From NCBI GenBank assembly GCA_030601885.1, contig JAUWAU010000009.1, positions 1-64,000 of the forward strand: a stretch of DNA of 64,000 nt. Direction: 5' to 3'. The position numbers were made by a program, and so were the translations under genes. The notes beneath the pieces were generated by a model. It saw only the letters and a program-made list of their open reading frames with translations. It ran no database searches and was not told where the DNA came from. This document shows, one piece after another, positions 33,053 to 42,544 of this stretch. Numbering within the stretch: the stretch's first letter is position 1; each line of letters opens with the position of its first letter. This DNA is from Armatimonadota bacterium (lineage in GTDB: Bacteria; Armatimonadota; Zipacnadia; JAUWAU01).

Positions 33053-34348
33053 ATGGCGAAGCGACTGAATCGGCGTGAAATGCTGGGCGGGATGACGCTG
33101 GCGGGCATGGGCGTCTGGGCGGCAGGGAGGAACGCCTGGGCCGAGAACGGGTCGCCCAACGAGAAGCTCGACATTGCCGTTATCGGCGTCGGCGGCCGAG
33201 GGCGTGCCAACCTGAATGCCGTTGCCAGGGAGAACGTCGTGGCGCTGTGTGACGTCGATGAAGAGCGCGCGGGCGATGCATTTGAGAGGTTCCCCAAGGC
33301 CAAGAAGTATTACGACTTCCGCAGAATGCTGGACGAGATGGGCAAGCAGATTGACGCCGTGGTCGTCAGCACGCCGGATCACACCCACGCAGTGGCCGTC
33401 GCGATGGCGCTGAAGATGGGCAAGCACTGCTATTGCGAGAAGCCGCTGACCCATTCGGTGTACGAGTCTCGCGTGTTGGCGGAGCTGGCCGCCAAGCACA
33501 AGGTCGTGACCCAGTTGGGCACGCAGCATCACGCGAAGAGCCACTTCCGCCGCGTGGTCGAGGTGATTCAGTCCGGTGCCATCGGCCCGGTGCACGACGT
33601 GCGCGTCTGGATAGGCGGATCTCGCGGTGGCGGCGAGCGACCGACAGACACCCCGCCCATTCCGCCACACCTGAAATGGGACCTGTGGCTCGGCCCGGCG
33701 GCGTACCGCGCCTATCACCCCGACTACGTGCCGTACAAGTGGCGCTTCTGGTGGGACTTCGGCACCGGCGAAACGGGCAACCTGGGCTGTCACATGCTGG
33801 ATCTCCCGTTCTGGGCGCTCGGGCTGCGCTATCCCACCCTGATCGAAGCCAAGGGCCCGCCGGTGCATCCGGAGACCACGGCGAAAGCAATGAAGGTCCG
33901 CTTCCGGTTTCCTGCTCGGGGTGAGCTGCCGGCGGTCACGTTCACCTGGTCTCACGGCAGCAGACCCGCTCAGTTGTCCACGGTAAGCGACCCTTCGAAA
34001 TGGGGAACCGGTATGCTATTCGTCGGCGACAAAGGAATGCTACTGGCCAGCCTCTCCCAGTGGAAGCTGCTTCCCGAGTCGGGCTTCGCCGACTTCGAGC
34101 CGCCGGAGCCGAGCATTCCGGACTCCATCGGCCACCATAAGGAGTGGATCGTCGCCTGCAAGGAGGGTGGCCAGACGACCTGCGACTTCGGTTACTCGGG
34201 TGCGCTCAACGAGGCAGTCCTGCTGGGGAACGCGGCCTATAGGGTGGGACAGAAGCTGGAGTGGGATGCCGCGAACGTGAAGGCAGCCAACTGTCCCGAG
34301 GCGGAGCCCTACATCAACCGGCCCTACCGTGACGGCTGGGCGCTGTAA
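33053..34348 (+). CDS. Tat-exported Gfo/Idh/MocA oxidoreductase (with EKP motif)
   Basis: 431 residues; ATG follows AGGAGG. The N-terminus NRREMLGGMTLAG is a twin-arginine-type signal. The Rossmann motif IAVIGVGGRGRAN (about 40-52) and the dehydrogenase signature CEKPLTHSVYE with the catalytic lysine (about 128) are intact. The C-terminal alpha/beta domain contains WRFWWDFGTGETGNLGCHMLD, typical of the large planctomycete-type group. It probably oxidises or isomerises a sugar outside the cytoplasm with bound NAD(P). Neighbours: GH95 fucosidase upstream and a PQQ-type propeller 53 bases downstream. Confidence 0.9.
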   Translation: MAKRLNRREMLGGMTLAGMGVWAAGRNAWAENGSPNEKLDIAVIGVGGRGRANLNAVARENVVALCDVDEERAGDAFERFPKAKKYYDFRRMLDEMGKQIDAVVVSTPDHTHAVAVAMALKMGKHCYCEKPLTHSVYESRVLAELAAKHKVVTQLGTQHHAKSHFRRVVEVIQSGAIGPVHDVRVWIGGSRGGGERPTDTPPIPPHLKWDLWLGPAAYRAYHPDYVPYKWRFWWDFGTGETGNLGCHMLDLPFWALGLRYPTLIEAKGPPVHPETTAKAMKVRFRFPARGELPAVTFTWSHGSRPAQLSTVSDPSKWGTGMLFVGDKGMLLASLSQWKLLPESGFADFEPPEPSIPDSIGHHKEWIVACKEGGQTTCDFGYSGALNEAVLLGNAAYRVGQKLEWDAANVKAANCPEAEPYINRPYRDGWAL

Positions 34349-34401
34349 GTGCCGGTGCGCGCGAGCGAAGAGGAAAGATCTGACGAGCGCGGAGGTACGA
34401 T

Positions 34402-37068
34402 ATGCTGCTATCGCGACAAGCACGAGTTGATGCGGTGTTGGCCGTCGGTTTCATCCTTGCCATGGCGCCGGCGTCCGCCGGGGAGAACTGGCTCCAATAC
34501 AAGTACGATTGCGGACACTCAGGCAACGTGGCCGACAGAGACGTCGTCACGCCCCTCGGATTAGCACGTGCAGTCCCGTTGACGGACGCCATCTTCACGG
34601 CACCGGTCGTTGCCGACGGACGCGTCTATGTCGTCGATGGGGCCGGCGTGGCCTTTTGCCTCGACGCCGAGACGCTCCGCGTCGTCTGGAAGGTCGCAAC
34701 ACGGGGTGGGAAGGCCAACTGCAATAACGTCTCGTCGCCGGCGCTCGCGGGGCGCTACCTGCACTTCGGCACGATGGCCGGCTCGTATTACGTGCTGGAT
34801 GCCGGGAGCGGAGCAGCGGTCAAGGAGATCCGCTGCCGCGAGCCGATCTTCAGCACTCCGGTAGTAGCCAATGACAGGGTCTACTTCGCCACGCTGGGCT
34901 CGCAGGTCTATGCCCTGAAACCCGACGGCACGGTCTGCTGGACGTGGGATTTCGTCAGGGAAAGGCTGGGGTTCACCGGCGATCGTTGGAGCAGCGAGGC
35001 ATGGCTCAAGCACAAGGGAGACCGAGTGACGTGGCGCGATCAGTTCTGCTGTTCGACGGACATCGCCGTGTACGATAACATGGTCGTCGTGCCGGCGGGC
35101 GGCGAGCTTCTGTGGCTCCAAGACGTCGGGAGCAGCGCCGAGCTTCGTGCAACGGGAGTGGTCCCCACGCTAGCCGGCAAAGAGAGCCCGGCCACCTTCG
35201 GGCTGAGCATAGGCGAAGACGGAGCTGTCTATCGGCAATGGCACCGGCGAGACAATACCGGGCGGGTGGAGATATTCCGGCGGCGAGATGGCGAGGTGGA
35301 GACGGACTGGGTGCGTGGTACGCGGACCGCGATCAACCTTCCTAACCTCCTGAGCTTCTGCTCGGTGAGCGTGCGGGGGCAGGATGTGTACCGGTGCCGG
35401 CCGGAGCAGGGCTTCGGCTTCTGCAGGCATGCTCCCGGCCAAGAGCAACCCGAGTACCTGGGAGGCTATCCTTCTATTGCTCCGCCCATCCTCCTGCGCG
35501 ACCATGGCGTATACGGCGGCCTGGACGGCAGCCTGTACGTCGTACCGTTGTCGGGGAACGGCGAGATGTGGTCGTTCAAGACTGCCTTCGGAAAGGCCAT
35601 CTCCGCTCCCGTCACCGTGTGCGATGGCCGTATCTACTTCGGCAGCGAAGATGGGTACTTGTACGTTCTGGGGCCGGGCGGCAACGCACCGCTGCCCTCC
35701 AAGGACATCGAGCCCTGGAGGATCCGGAGCCCGCTGACGGGCAAGTTGACCGATCCCAAATACGATTGGTTCACGAACTTCGGCAACTGGGCGAATACGA
35801 ACTCGAACGACCAGGGCGTGAGGCCGCCCTTCAGGATCAAGTGGATTCGCCGCTACGAGGGAACGTTCAAACACCTTCCCGTGTGCGGCGGTGGGCGCCT
35901 GTACACGCACACGGCCGAGGGCCAGATCTTCGCCGTGGAGCAGGAGACTGGGCGGCTGTTGTGGCGGCGGTACTGGCCGGGGGTGCACATCTCATTTACG
36001 TCGCCGCTGTATCACAAGGGACGCCTGCTCGTTCCGCAAGCCGGGATGAAAGGCTCGCACCTGCGTTGCCTGGATGCCGCGACGGGAGAGTTGCTGTGGG
36101 ACGCGCCGTTCACTGGATCGCCGAGCTGGAGCCGGCAGGCGCCGCCGGTGATCTATAAGGACCTCGCCATCTACATGTTCGGCTCGGGCAGATACGCGCC
36201 GCAGGGAAGTGCCAAGCCTTTCGTCTTCCGCGGCCCGCCGGAGCCGCCCCCGGACGGCGCTGAGACAATGAGCTGGATCTACACGCACGATAATCCCTAC
36301 TATCCCGGAGACAACAAACCACTGGTGCGGGCCTGGGACCTGGAGACGGGCAAGCAGGTGTGGAGCAAGGATTTCTCAGACATCGGCTCTGGCGGCAACG
36401 ATTCGGGCCTGTGTCTGATGGATGGCACCCTGTACTACTCCACCTTCTTCGGATATGCAGCAAAGAGAAGAGGGCTGCCCGGGCCAACGGGGCTTACTGC
36501 AGCTCTCGACCCACTGACCGCCAAAGTGCTGTGGTCCACCACCGACTACTCGGTCACTGCCGGCTGCACGATCTCGGGAAAGGACGGGCGATTGTACCTC
36601 GGCGGGTACAATAAGCCCCATGAAGAGACGACCAACCGCTATGTCCGCTGCCTCGACGCGCGAGACGGGTCGCTGATCTGGGAGTCCGAGCCGGTTGCGT
36701 CTGCCGTTAACGTGGTCACCGTCGGCGAGAGGCTCATCTTTGCGAACGCATCCGGCAAGGACGGCTATGTGATAGACAAGCGGACCGGGAAGATCCTGTC
36801 CACCTTCAACAAAGGCTACGCGTGCACGCGGTTTGCCATGTCAGAGCCTTACGTGATAGGTCCGAACTTGGACATGATTGACCTATCGGACGGCAACAGG
36901 CTGGTGTCGTCCGGGCCATGCGTGGACGTCCGAGAATGCGTCGGGGGGATCGTGTCGAACGGCCGGCTGTTCTATACATCCCAGGCCAGCGGCCTGCAGG
37001 TTTGCCAGGTATGTGGAGACGAGGCTGCTGCTTCCGCAGCGCCATGGACGGGCGCGAGGTCGCCGTAG
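34402..37068 (+). CDS. Secreted PQQ-like/BamB-like beta-propeller protein
   Basis: 888 residues; GCGGAGG precedes the ATG. Signal peptide about 1-26 followed by the family opening GENWLQYKYDCGHSGNVADRD. Many blades carry the quinoprotein-type motif with alternating YVVDGAGVAFCLDAETLRVVW, LHFGTMAGSYYVLDAGSG, IYFGSEDGYLYVLGPGG and LYTHTAEGQIFAVEQETG, enough for one large or two adjacent propellers. PQQ-dependent activity is not assured; most such proteins are uncharacterised. It follows a Tat-exported oxidoreductase, so a role as periplasmic partner is possible. Cysteines cluster at the C-terminus (CVDVREC, VCQVCG). Confidence 0.85.
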   Translation: MLLSRQARVDAVLAVGFILAMAPASAGENWLQYKYDCGHSGNVADRDVVTPLGLARAVPLTDAIFTAPVVADGRVYVVDGAGVAFCLDAETLRVVWKVATRGGKANCNNVSSPALAGRYLHFGTMAGSYYVLDAGSGAAVKEIRCREPIFSTPVVANDRVYFATLGSQVYALKPDGTVCWTWDFVRERLGFTGDRWSSEAWLKHKGDRVTWRDQFCCSTDIAVYDNMVVVPAGGELLWLQDVGSSAELRATGVVPTLAGKESPATFGLSIGEDGAVYRQWHRRDNTGRVEIFRRRDGEVETDWVRGTRTAINLPNLLSFCSVSVRGQDVYRCRPEQGFGFCRHAPGQEQPEYLGGYPSIAPPILLRDHGVYGGLDGSLYVVPLSGNGEMWSFKTAFGKAISAPVTVCDGRIYFGSEDGYLYVLGPGGNAPLPSKDIEPWRIRSPLTGKLTDPKYDWFTNFGNWANTNSNDQGVRPPFRIKWIRRYEGTFKHLPVCGGGRLYTHTAEGQIFAVEQETGRLLWRRYWPGVHISFTSPLYHKGRLLVPQAGMKGSHLRCLDAATGELLWDAPFTGSPSWSRQAPPVIYKDLAIYMFGSGRYAPQGSAKPFVFRGPPEPPPDGAETMSWIYTHDNPYYPGDNKPLVRAWDLETGKQVWSKDFSDIGSGGNDSGLCLMDGTLYYSTFFGYAAKRRGLPGPTGLTAALDPLTAKVLWSTTDYSVTAGCTISGKDGRLYLGGYNKPHEETTNRYVRCLDARDGSLIWESEPVASAVNVVTVGERLIFANASGKDGYVIDKRTGKILSTFNKGYACTRFAMSEPYVIGPNLDMIDLSDGNRLVSSGPCVDVRECVGGIVSNGRLFYTSQASGLQVCQVCGDEAAASAAPWTGARSP

Positions 37069-37105
37069 CCGCCCTCGCGCCCAAGGAATCACGGGCCGCC
37101 CTGCG

Positions 37106-37888
37106 CTAACCCAGCGCATCCTTGATCGCCTTCACCTCCGCACGCAGGCACTTCCCGAACGCGATACTATCGACGCTGTGCACGATGAGGTTGGCGCCCA
37201 GTTTCGCCCACCGGATCTCCGGCTCAAGGCCCTCCGGCCACGTCACGTGAATCCCAGCCCCGACGTTCCGCTCCCGCGCCTTGCGAATGATCTCCTCGAC
37301 GGCCTGCTCAAATGTTGGATGACCGTACTGTTCCGGTATCCCGAGGCTGCACGACAGATCGTGCGGCCCGATGAGAACGGCGTCCAATTGCGGCACCGAT
37401 AGGATGTCGTCCAGCGCCTCCATGGCGGGACGGCTTTCGATGTTCACGATGAGCACGCTGTTCGCATTTCGTTCGGTGAGATAGCTCTCCAGTTCCGGTT
37501 CCAGTGTACCATCGCCGGCGAGGAATTCACTCAGGCGCTTCCCCTTCAGAGGACGGTACTTCACCGCACCCCGCAGCGCGCGCACCTGCTCCGGCGTCTC
37601 GACGTACGGGGCGATGACTCCCTGCGCGCCGCCGTCCAGCACCATGCACGCCTCATAGGGATCCGGGCTCGGAATCCGCACGACGGGCGCAAGTCCGCGA
37701 GCTGCATACGCAGTGCACATCCATGACAGTTCAGACCGGTTGAGCGGAACGTGCTCGGTGTCGATGAACACGAAATCCAGGCCCAGTCCGGCAACAACTC
37801 CGGGCCATCTCGGCGAGGGCGAGACGATCATCGTCCCGTAGACGTATTGCCCGTTTCGCAGCGCCGCTGACAGTTCTTTTCCGTTCAT
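37106..37888 (-). CDS. HpcH/HpaI-family 2-keto-3-deoxy acid aldolase
   Basis: 260 residues from ATG at 37888 (AGGAG upstream); a longer frame exists without support. Class II aldolase features: FVFIDTEHVPLNRSE, VVRIPSPDPYEACMVLDGGAQGVIAPYVETPEQ (metal-ligand Glu/Asp region), VNIESRPAMEALDDI and DAVLIGPHDLSCSLG. These enzymes cleave 2-keto-3-deoxy sugar acids to pyruvate plus an aldehyde (for example lactaldehyde from 2-keto-3-deoxy-L-rhamnonate). It is the last gene of the eight-gene minus-strand operon and convergent with the PQQ-like gene. With the lactonase and mutarotase elsewhere in the window it could complete deoxyhexose catabolism. Confidence 0.9.
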   Translation of the reverse strand: MNGKELSAALRNGQYVYGTMIVSPSPRWPGVVAGLGLDFVFIDTEHVPLNRSELSWMCTAYAARGLAPVVRIPSPDPYEACMVLDGGAQGVIAPYVETPEQVRALRGAVKYRPLKGKRLSEFLAGDGTLEPELESYLTERNANSVLIVNIESRPAMEALDDILSVPQLDAVLIGPHDLSCSLGIPEQYGHPTFEQAVEEIIRKARERNVGAGIHVTWPEGLEPEIRWAKLGANLIVHSVDSIAFGKCLRAEVKAIKDALG

Positions 37889-37934
37889 TGCGCGCTCCTG
37901 TTGCGGTGTTGGGCAGCCGGTCAGGCCACCGAGG

Positions 37935-39527
37935 TTACGCCTGCTTCTTGTAGCGCACCCAGAGCAGCAGGTCATTGAGGACGACCGTGGCTTCGTTGTC
38001 GGCTCGGATGCCTATGTCAAACCGATTGACGCCTTTGATGATCTGCTCGGGGCTCAGAGCGAACTGTAACCATCCGTCGGCAAGCTCGCCGTTCTCGAGC
38101 GGCGTCCCATTGCACTTCAGTGCGACGTCTTGTGCGTCGGCGAGCCCGGTCACCTCCAGCCGGAGCGTCAGTTCGAGCACGAGGCCTTCGGCCCGGCTCG
38201 CCGATACATCCTCACCGACGCTCAGCGTCACGGTTCGCCGCTCTCCTGGCTTCAGGTTCATCGGTCGCTCGGCGCACAGGCCGGGCAGGCGCAGATAACG
38301 CTCTCCCCCGGCCAGCCAGCGACCGGCGACGCGGGGGTTTCGGACGCAGGCGAAGTAGACCTTGTCCTGCTTCTGCAGTGCCGCGGAGTCTCCGAGCTCG
38401 CGCCAGATGGGTCCGGCGGGGTTGAAGTAGTTGAACATATAGAGGCCGTCGGCGCCCGAATGCCACACGTTCATCGCCCGAGCCCGGAAGCACTCGAGGC
38501 TCTTGCGAAGCTTCGCCGCCCCGCCCTTCTGAACTCGTGAATCGCTCAGGCACGGATACACGGGCACGTCGTACTGATGGCCCACCTTCACCATCTCTTC
38601 CCAGGGCTCCAAGTGGAAGTAGCCGCTGACCACAAGCATGTCGATCAGGTCCTCTTCGAGCCAGCGGATCAGGTCCAGGCCGATGGCTTTGCTATATCCC
38701 AGTGAATCAGGCACGCGCGCCGCGATGAGCAGCGGCCGGCCGCGCTTGAGGGCTGCCGCCTCGGTCATCGTACGGACCCGACGCAGCAGCTCTGTCATCA
38801 TGTCGCAGTGCTCCTGCGTCACTGGGTCGCCCGTCATCTGCGGCTTGAAGTAGACCGGATGCCGGAAGAAGTCCAACTCGAGCCCATCGACGTCGTACCG
38901 CGTGGCGACGTCCTTCAGCAGCCGGAACACCTTGTCGCGCACTTCAGGCAGGGCGTAGTTCACCGCCGACCAGCGTCCCGCGCCGTGCGAAAAGGTGTCG
39001 CCCTTTTTGCCCATGAGGTATTCCGGATGATCCTCCTTCCATTGACAGAATAGCTGCGGAATGCTCGAGTCGTGAGTGTCGTTCATGCGCATGGACCAGA
39101 AGACTTCCATGTCGTGCTCGTGGCCGAAGTCAATCATGATCTGAAGACAGTCGCGTCCCTGCTCGACGAGCTCCCACGTCCACTCGCCCTCCCATCGCTT
39201 GTGGAGCTCTCCCTCGATCGTGTTGTGCTTGTAGAGATTGAACACGCCCGTGCAGTAGAAAATGGCGTCCACATGCGAGCTGGCGAGTGGCGACGTCCGC
39301 TGTTTCAGGAAGGTGTCGGGCGTCTTGGGGGCACTGGGATCCGTCCTGCGACAGTCGTTGCCATCGTTGTTCATTATCATTCGGCGACGACGATGGGCCG
39401 CGCGCTTCCGCACTTCTTTCATGGCTTTGCCTCGTTCGCTCTGGTTCGTATTCGCCGTTTCCTCAGCGACAGCTCGATCTGCGCAGCACATCGCCACAAA
39501 CAGTGCCAACATGGCTATTCGTCCCAT
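37935..39527 (-). CDS. Secreted GHL10/DUF187-like TIM-barrel protein
   Basis: 530 residues; ATG at 39527 with GAGGAG five bases upstream is preferred to the GTG six bases earlier. Short signal (MGRIAMLALFVAMCCADRAVA). The barrel shows FDFGHEHD-like strand ends (IMIDFGHEHDMEVFWSMRMND), VDGLELDFFRHP with a candidate acid, and LIDMLVVSGYFHLEPWEEM. The C-terminal 110 residues are a beta-sandwich. It resembles GH10-like GHL10 putative glycosidases, but the catalytic pair is not assigned. A basic, low-complexity stretch (KEVRKRAAHRRRRMIM) after the signal is unusual. Operon neighbours are another TIM-barrel gene (45 bases upstream) and the aldolase downstream. Confidence 0.75.
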   Translation of the reverse strand: MGRIAMLALFVAMCCADRAVAEETANTNQSERGKAMKEVRKRAAHRRRRMIMNNDGNDCRRTDPSAPKTPDTFLKQRTSPLASSHVDAIFYCTGVFNLYKHNTIEGELHKRWEGEWTWELVEQGRDCLQIMIDFGHEHDMEVFWSMRMNDTHDSSIPQLFCQWKEDHPEYLMGKKGDTFSHGAGRWSAVNYALPEVRDKVFRLLKDVATRYDVDGLELDFFRHPVYFKPQMTGDPVTQEHCDMMTELLRRVRTMTEAAALKRGRPLLIAARVPDSLGYSKAIGLDLIRWLEEDLIDMLVVSGYFHLEPWEEMVKVGHQYDVPVYPCLSDSRVQKGGAAKLRKSLECFRARAMNVWHSGADGLYMFNYFNPAGPIWRELGDSAALQKQDKVYFACVRNPRVAGRWLAGGERYLRLPGLCAERPMNLKPGERRTVTLSVGEDVSASRAEGLVLELTLRLEVTGLADAQDVALKCNGTPLENGELADGWLQFALSPEQIIKGVNRFDIGIRADNEATVVLNDLLLWVRYKKQA

Positions 39528-39572
39528 GGTCACTCCTCTTCAGTAGGCTTGGCATTGCCGGCCACAGTGCGG

Positions 39573-41459
39573 CTACCCCTCCTGGCCAAGGCCGAACACG
39601 TGCTGGGGCGCCAACGACAAAGCGGGCGGCAACTTTGAGTCGAGTGTGATAGCGCTGTCCTCAAGCACGCCCTCGTCCGCCTTGCCGATGGCGAGCGACC
39701 ACATCTTCCCGGCGTTCTCACCCGTCGAAACCGTGATCTTTGCCTCTTGGGCCTTCAAGCTCGTCTGGCCGGTGGCAACCTGATTGCCGCCGGGGTCGTA
39801 CACATCGACGCGCACCGTCTCGGCTCCCGCGCCGCGGGCCGCGAGCGTGAACTCGTCAACATTGCTTGGCACGTTGAAGTACAGTCGCTCGGCCCCGCCG
39901 ATGATGGAGAGGGCATCGCCGGCGTAAAGGGCGAGAGGCACATTAGAGCTCGCCACGAAGTAGGCACAGCGGCCCGCCGAGACGATGATCGGGTAGAGGC
40001 CGTCATTCTCCGGCACAAACGTCACGGTACCTCGCTCGCCATGGGGGATAGTGCCGGCGGCGACGCTGTCCCACTGCAACGTGCGAATGTCCCACTCGAT
40101 GTCGCCGGTATAGTTGCTCACGCGATGGTGTTGCAGCACTACCTTGAAAGGTTGGGCCGCTTTGCCGGCCACGAGCAGTATGTTCGCTCCACGGAGTCGA
40201 ACTGGCGGGTACTCGATGGGTTGCCCGGTTACTTCCGGCGCGGCCAGGGCGGGCTTGGCGCCCGCGGGCGCCAGCATCGGAAAAGCCCATTCATCGGGCG
40301 TCTCGCGCCGCTCATGCTGCGCCTCGAACCGGCCCTCTGCTATCGCCTTGTTGGCCCAGGTGAACCACTTCCAATACGCCGCGTGGTCGGCCTCAGTGTA
40401 CGTCGGGCCCTCGTAGAAGATCCAGTAGCCGTCCGTGACCTCGGAGATCATCACCGCGTTCTTCCCGGAGAACTCCGGGTCGGCGCCCCGTACCGCAGGG
40501 TCGATCCCGCCGGCATAGATGAACGGGATCCCCGCCTCCTGCGCGATCTGCATGCCCTGTTCCAGTATGTCCCGATTCCGCTCCAGCGCCTTCTCCTGCG
40601 GTACGAACCTCGTCCTGCGACCGTAGGTCCGAGGATCGGCCAGGATGAGCGGCGCCTCTTCGGTCGCCCACTCGGGGTAGATGGCCTCGATCATGAGCAG
40701 TGTGCCGGGCGCCGGATAGACACAGAACTGGAACTTCGGATTGAGCTTGTCCACCGCCTCGCGCAGGACCTTACACCGCTCGCGCCAGTGGTCGATCTGG
40801 AATTCGGAGAACTCGTCGTGCAGGCCTCGCTCGTCGAGCCAGCCCTGGCGCTGTGCCCGATCGAGTGCGGGCAGCTCGATGCCCTGGGCCTGCGCGAACT
40901 TGCCCATGATGATGTCGTCGTAGGAGAGGGAGTAGCAGTTGCCCTGCTTTCCCGGCGCGTAGTTCTCGTAATCGAGAAACACGCCCATCAGATTCGGCAT
41001 CTCGGTGCTGATCTGCGCGTATTCAACGATGAGGTCAGTCATCCAATCCCAGAGCTGATCGGAGTTGGGACTCCACAGTGGCTGTTCGTTGCCGTTGGCC
41101 CAAACCAGCCGCTTTCCCTCGGCATCGCCACCGGCTCCCGCCCCAAGCGTCCCACGCATCCACGGCATGTGATAGATGCCGTACTTGTCGCACCACTCGG
41201 TGACCTGTCGGACCTCATCCATCCGGTCCCCGCCTCGTCGCGGGGAGAACACGTTGAAGCCTGCTTCAGCCGCCTCCTTCACCATCCACTCCTCCGTCAC
41301 CCAGTCGGCCTGCGGCTGCATGACCTTATCGATGAGTATGGTCAGCTTGACGCCGCGCCCAAGGTCCTCTCGGGCTATCTTGGTGGCGGCAAGGCAACTC
41401 ATCGCCACCACGTGGGTCACCATCATCACGACCATTGCCGGGACGATATTGCGTCTCAT
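39573..41459 (-). CDS. Secreted TIM-barrel protein with C-terminal beta domain, unknown specificity
   Basis: 628 residues. Its ATG overlaps the stop of the upstream DUF1593 gene (ATGA at 41456-41459), showing coupling. Signal peptide about 1-24. Residues about 35-400 look like a glycosidase-type barrel: GVFLDYENYAPGKQGNCYSL offers a DxE on strand 4, with later FCVYPAPG and IPFIYAGGIDP strands. Residues about 430-620 are beta-sandwich-like. I do not recognise a numbered GH family. It is probably an exported hydrolase acting on the same glycan as its operon partners. Confidence 0.7.
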   Translation of the reverse strand: MRRNIVPAMVVMMVTHVVAMSCLAATKIAREDLGRGVKLTILIDKVMQPQADWVTEEWMVKEAAEAGFNVFSPRRGGDRMDEVRQVTEWCDKYGIYHMPWMRGTLGAGAGGDAEGKRLVWANGNEQPLWSPNSDQLWDWMTDLIVEYAQISTEMPNLMGVFLDYENYAPGKQGNCYSLSYDDIIMGKFAQAQGIELPALDRAQRQGWLDERGLHDEFSEFQIDHWRERCKVLREAVDKLNPKFQFCVYPAPGTLLMIEAIYPEWATEEAPLILADPRTYGRRTRFVPQEKALERNRDILEQGMQIAQEAGIPFIYAGGIDPAVRGADPEFSGKNAVMISEVTDGYWIFYEGPTYTEADHAAYWKWFTWANKAIAEGRFEAQHERRETPDEWAFPMLAPAGAKPALAAPEVTGQPIEYPPVRLRGANILLVAGKAAQPFKVVLQHHRVSNYTGDIEWDIRTLQWDSVAAGTIPHGERGTVTFVPENDGLYPIIVSAGRCAYFVASSNVPLALYAGDALSIIGGAERLYFNVPSNVDEFTLAARGAGAETVRVDVYDPGGNQVATGQTSLKAQEAKITVSTGENAGKMWSLAIGKADEGVLEDSAITLDSKLPPALSLAPQHVFGLGQEG

Positions 41460-42502
41460 CGAATCTCACTCCTTATTTCGAGGGTGATGCTGGGAGGCGT
41501 GCTCTCGATAGTCCGGTCCATGCGCTTCTGCCAGTCTCGCAGGTATTGCTTGCGCCATCGGTTGACCGTCTTTGCGCCGGCGTACTTGCCTTCTCGCAGG
41601 GCTGGATCAGGGCCATCGGTCCAGTAGTGCGGCCCGTGTCCGGTCTGAACGAAGGATCCGCCCCAGCTCTCTCCGGACGGATCATCGGGGTCCCCGCGCA
41701 GCAGGTATAGCACCGACGGCGTGTCGCCCATCTTGATGTCTCGCTTCTTCGCAACGTACAGGTCGCCCAGAGCACCGTGCCCTTTGACATGCTGCGCAAC
41801 GAACGCCTCGTTGCTCAGGTCGCCGCCCTGCGTTCCGCCGACGTACATCCCGCGGAATGTGGTGTTGGCTTCGATGAGCCAGAGGTCCGGATGCTGGTCA
41901 TGTACGTACTCCCTGGCAGCCGGGTCGCTCTTCGTGTTCCACGATCCAATGTAGTAGACGCGGATCTTCTTCTTGATGCTCGGATCGTCGTGCACAGCCT
42001 GCGCCACGTCCGTGATGGAGCCCCAAACCAGCACGTACAGCGGCCGGTCGTCGTCCGCCTTGGCACGTTGAATTATCCACCTGGAGCCTTCCGTTGGCCG
42101 GCTGAACCCAGCCTCGGGCGCGGCGTCGATGGCTCCTTGCTTGGTCAGTCGCCTCAGTGACCCCGGGGTGGGATAATTCGATGAGTGCAGCTTCAGGTTC
42201 TGATAGTCTTTCTCGTAGGCGTCGATGACTTCAAGGATGTGCTCTGCTCGGCCTTTGTACGGCGGGGACGAGATCAACCCCTCGATATCGAAGACATCGG
42301 CATACAGCAGGAAGTGCACCATGGACTGGGAATCGTCCGGGTCCGACCCGCCGATGTCTGACGAGACGATCACGCGAAAGCGCTGCTCAGCCAACGCTCC
42401 GCCGGGCGGCGCCGCGGGAGCGTCAGTCGATTGGCCAGTGCTCGCGAGCGATAGCACGCCAGCAATACCCGTGAACCACAATGCAAGCATCCTCCTCAGC
42501 AT
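41456..42502 (-). CDS. Secreted DUF1593/nucleoside hydrolase-like protein
   Basis: 348 residues from ATG at 42502 (GAGGAG about seven bases upstream). The signal peptide is followed by the N-terminal metal-site-like motif VIVSSDIGGSDPDDSQSM, the aspartate cluster of the inosine-uridine nucleosidase fold. VLVWGSITDVAQAV and later LWLIEANTTFRGMYVGG fit the DUF1593 subfamily, often described as cellulose-binding-protein-like. It probably hydrolyses an N- or O-ribosyl/glycosyl bond outside the cytoplasm. Its stop overlaps the next gene's start. Upstream, 42 bases away, is the GH2-like enzyme. Confidence 0.82.
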   Translation of the reverse strand: MLRRMLALWFTGIAGVLSLASTGQSTDAPAAPPGGALAEQRFRVIVSSDIGGSDPDDSQSMVHFLLYADVFDIEGLISSPPYKGRAEHILEVIDAYEKDYQNLKLHSSNYPTPGSLRRLTKQGAIDAAPEAGFSRPTEGSRWIIQRAKADDDRPLYVLVWGSITDVAQAVHDDPSIKKKIRVYYIGSWNTKSDPAAREYVHDQHPDLWLIEANTTFRGMYVGGTQGGDLSNEAFVAQHVKGHGALGDLYVAKKRDIKMGDTPSVLYLLRGDPDDPSGESWGGSFVQTGHGPHYWTDGPDPALREGKYAGAKTVNRWRKQYLRDWQKRMDRTIESTPPSITLEIRSEIR

Positions 42503-42544
42503 CACTGGCTCCTCGCGCAGCGCCGTCGCCGCGCGCCGGTTCAC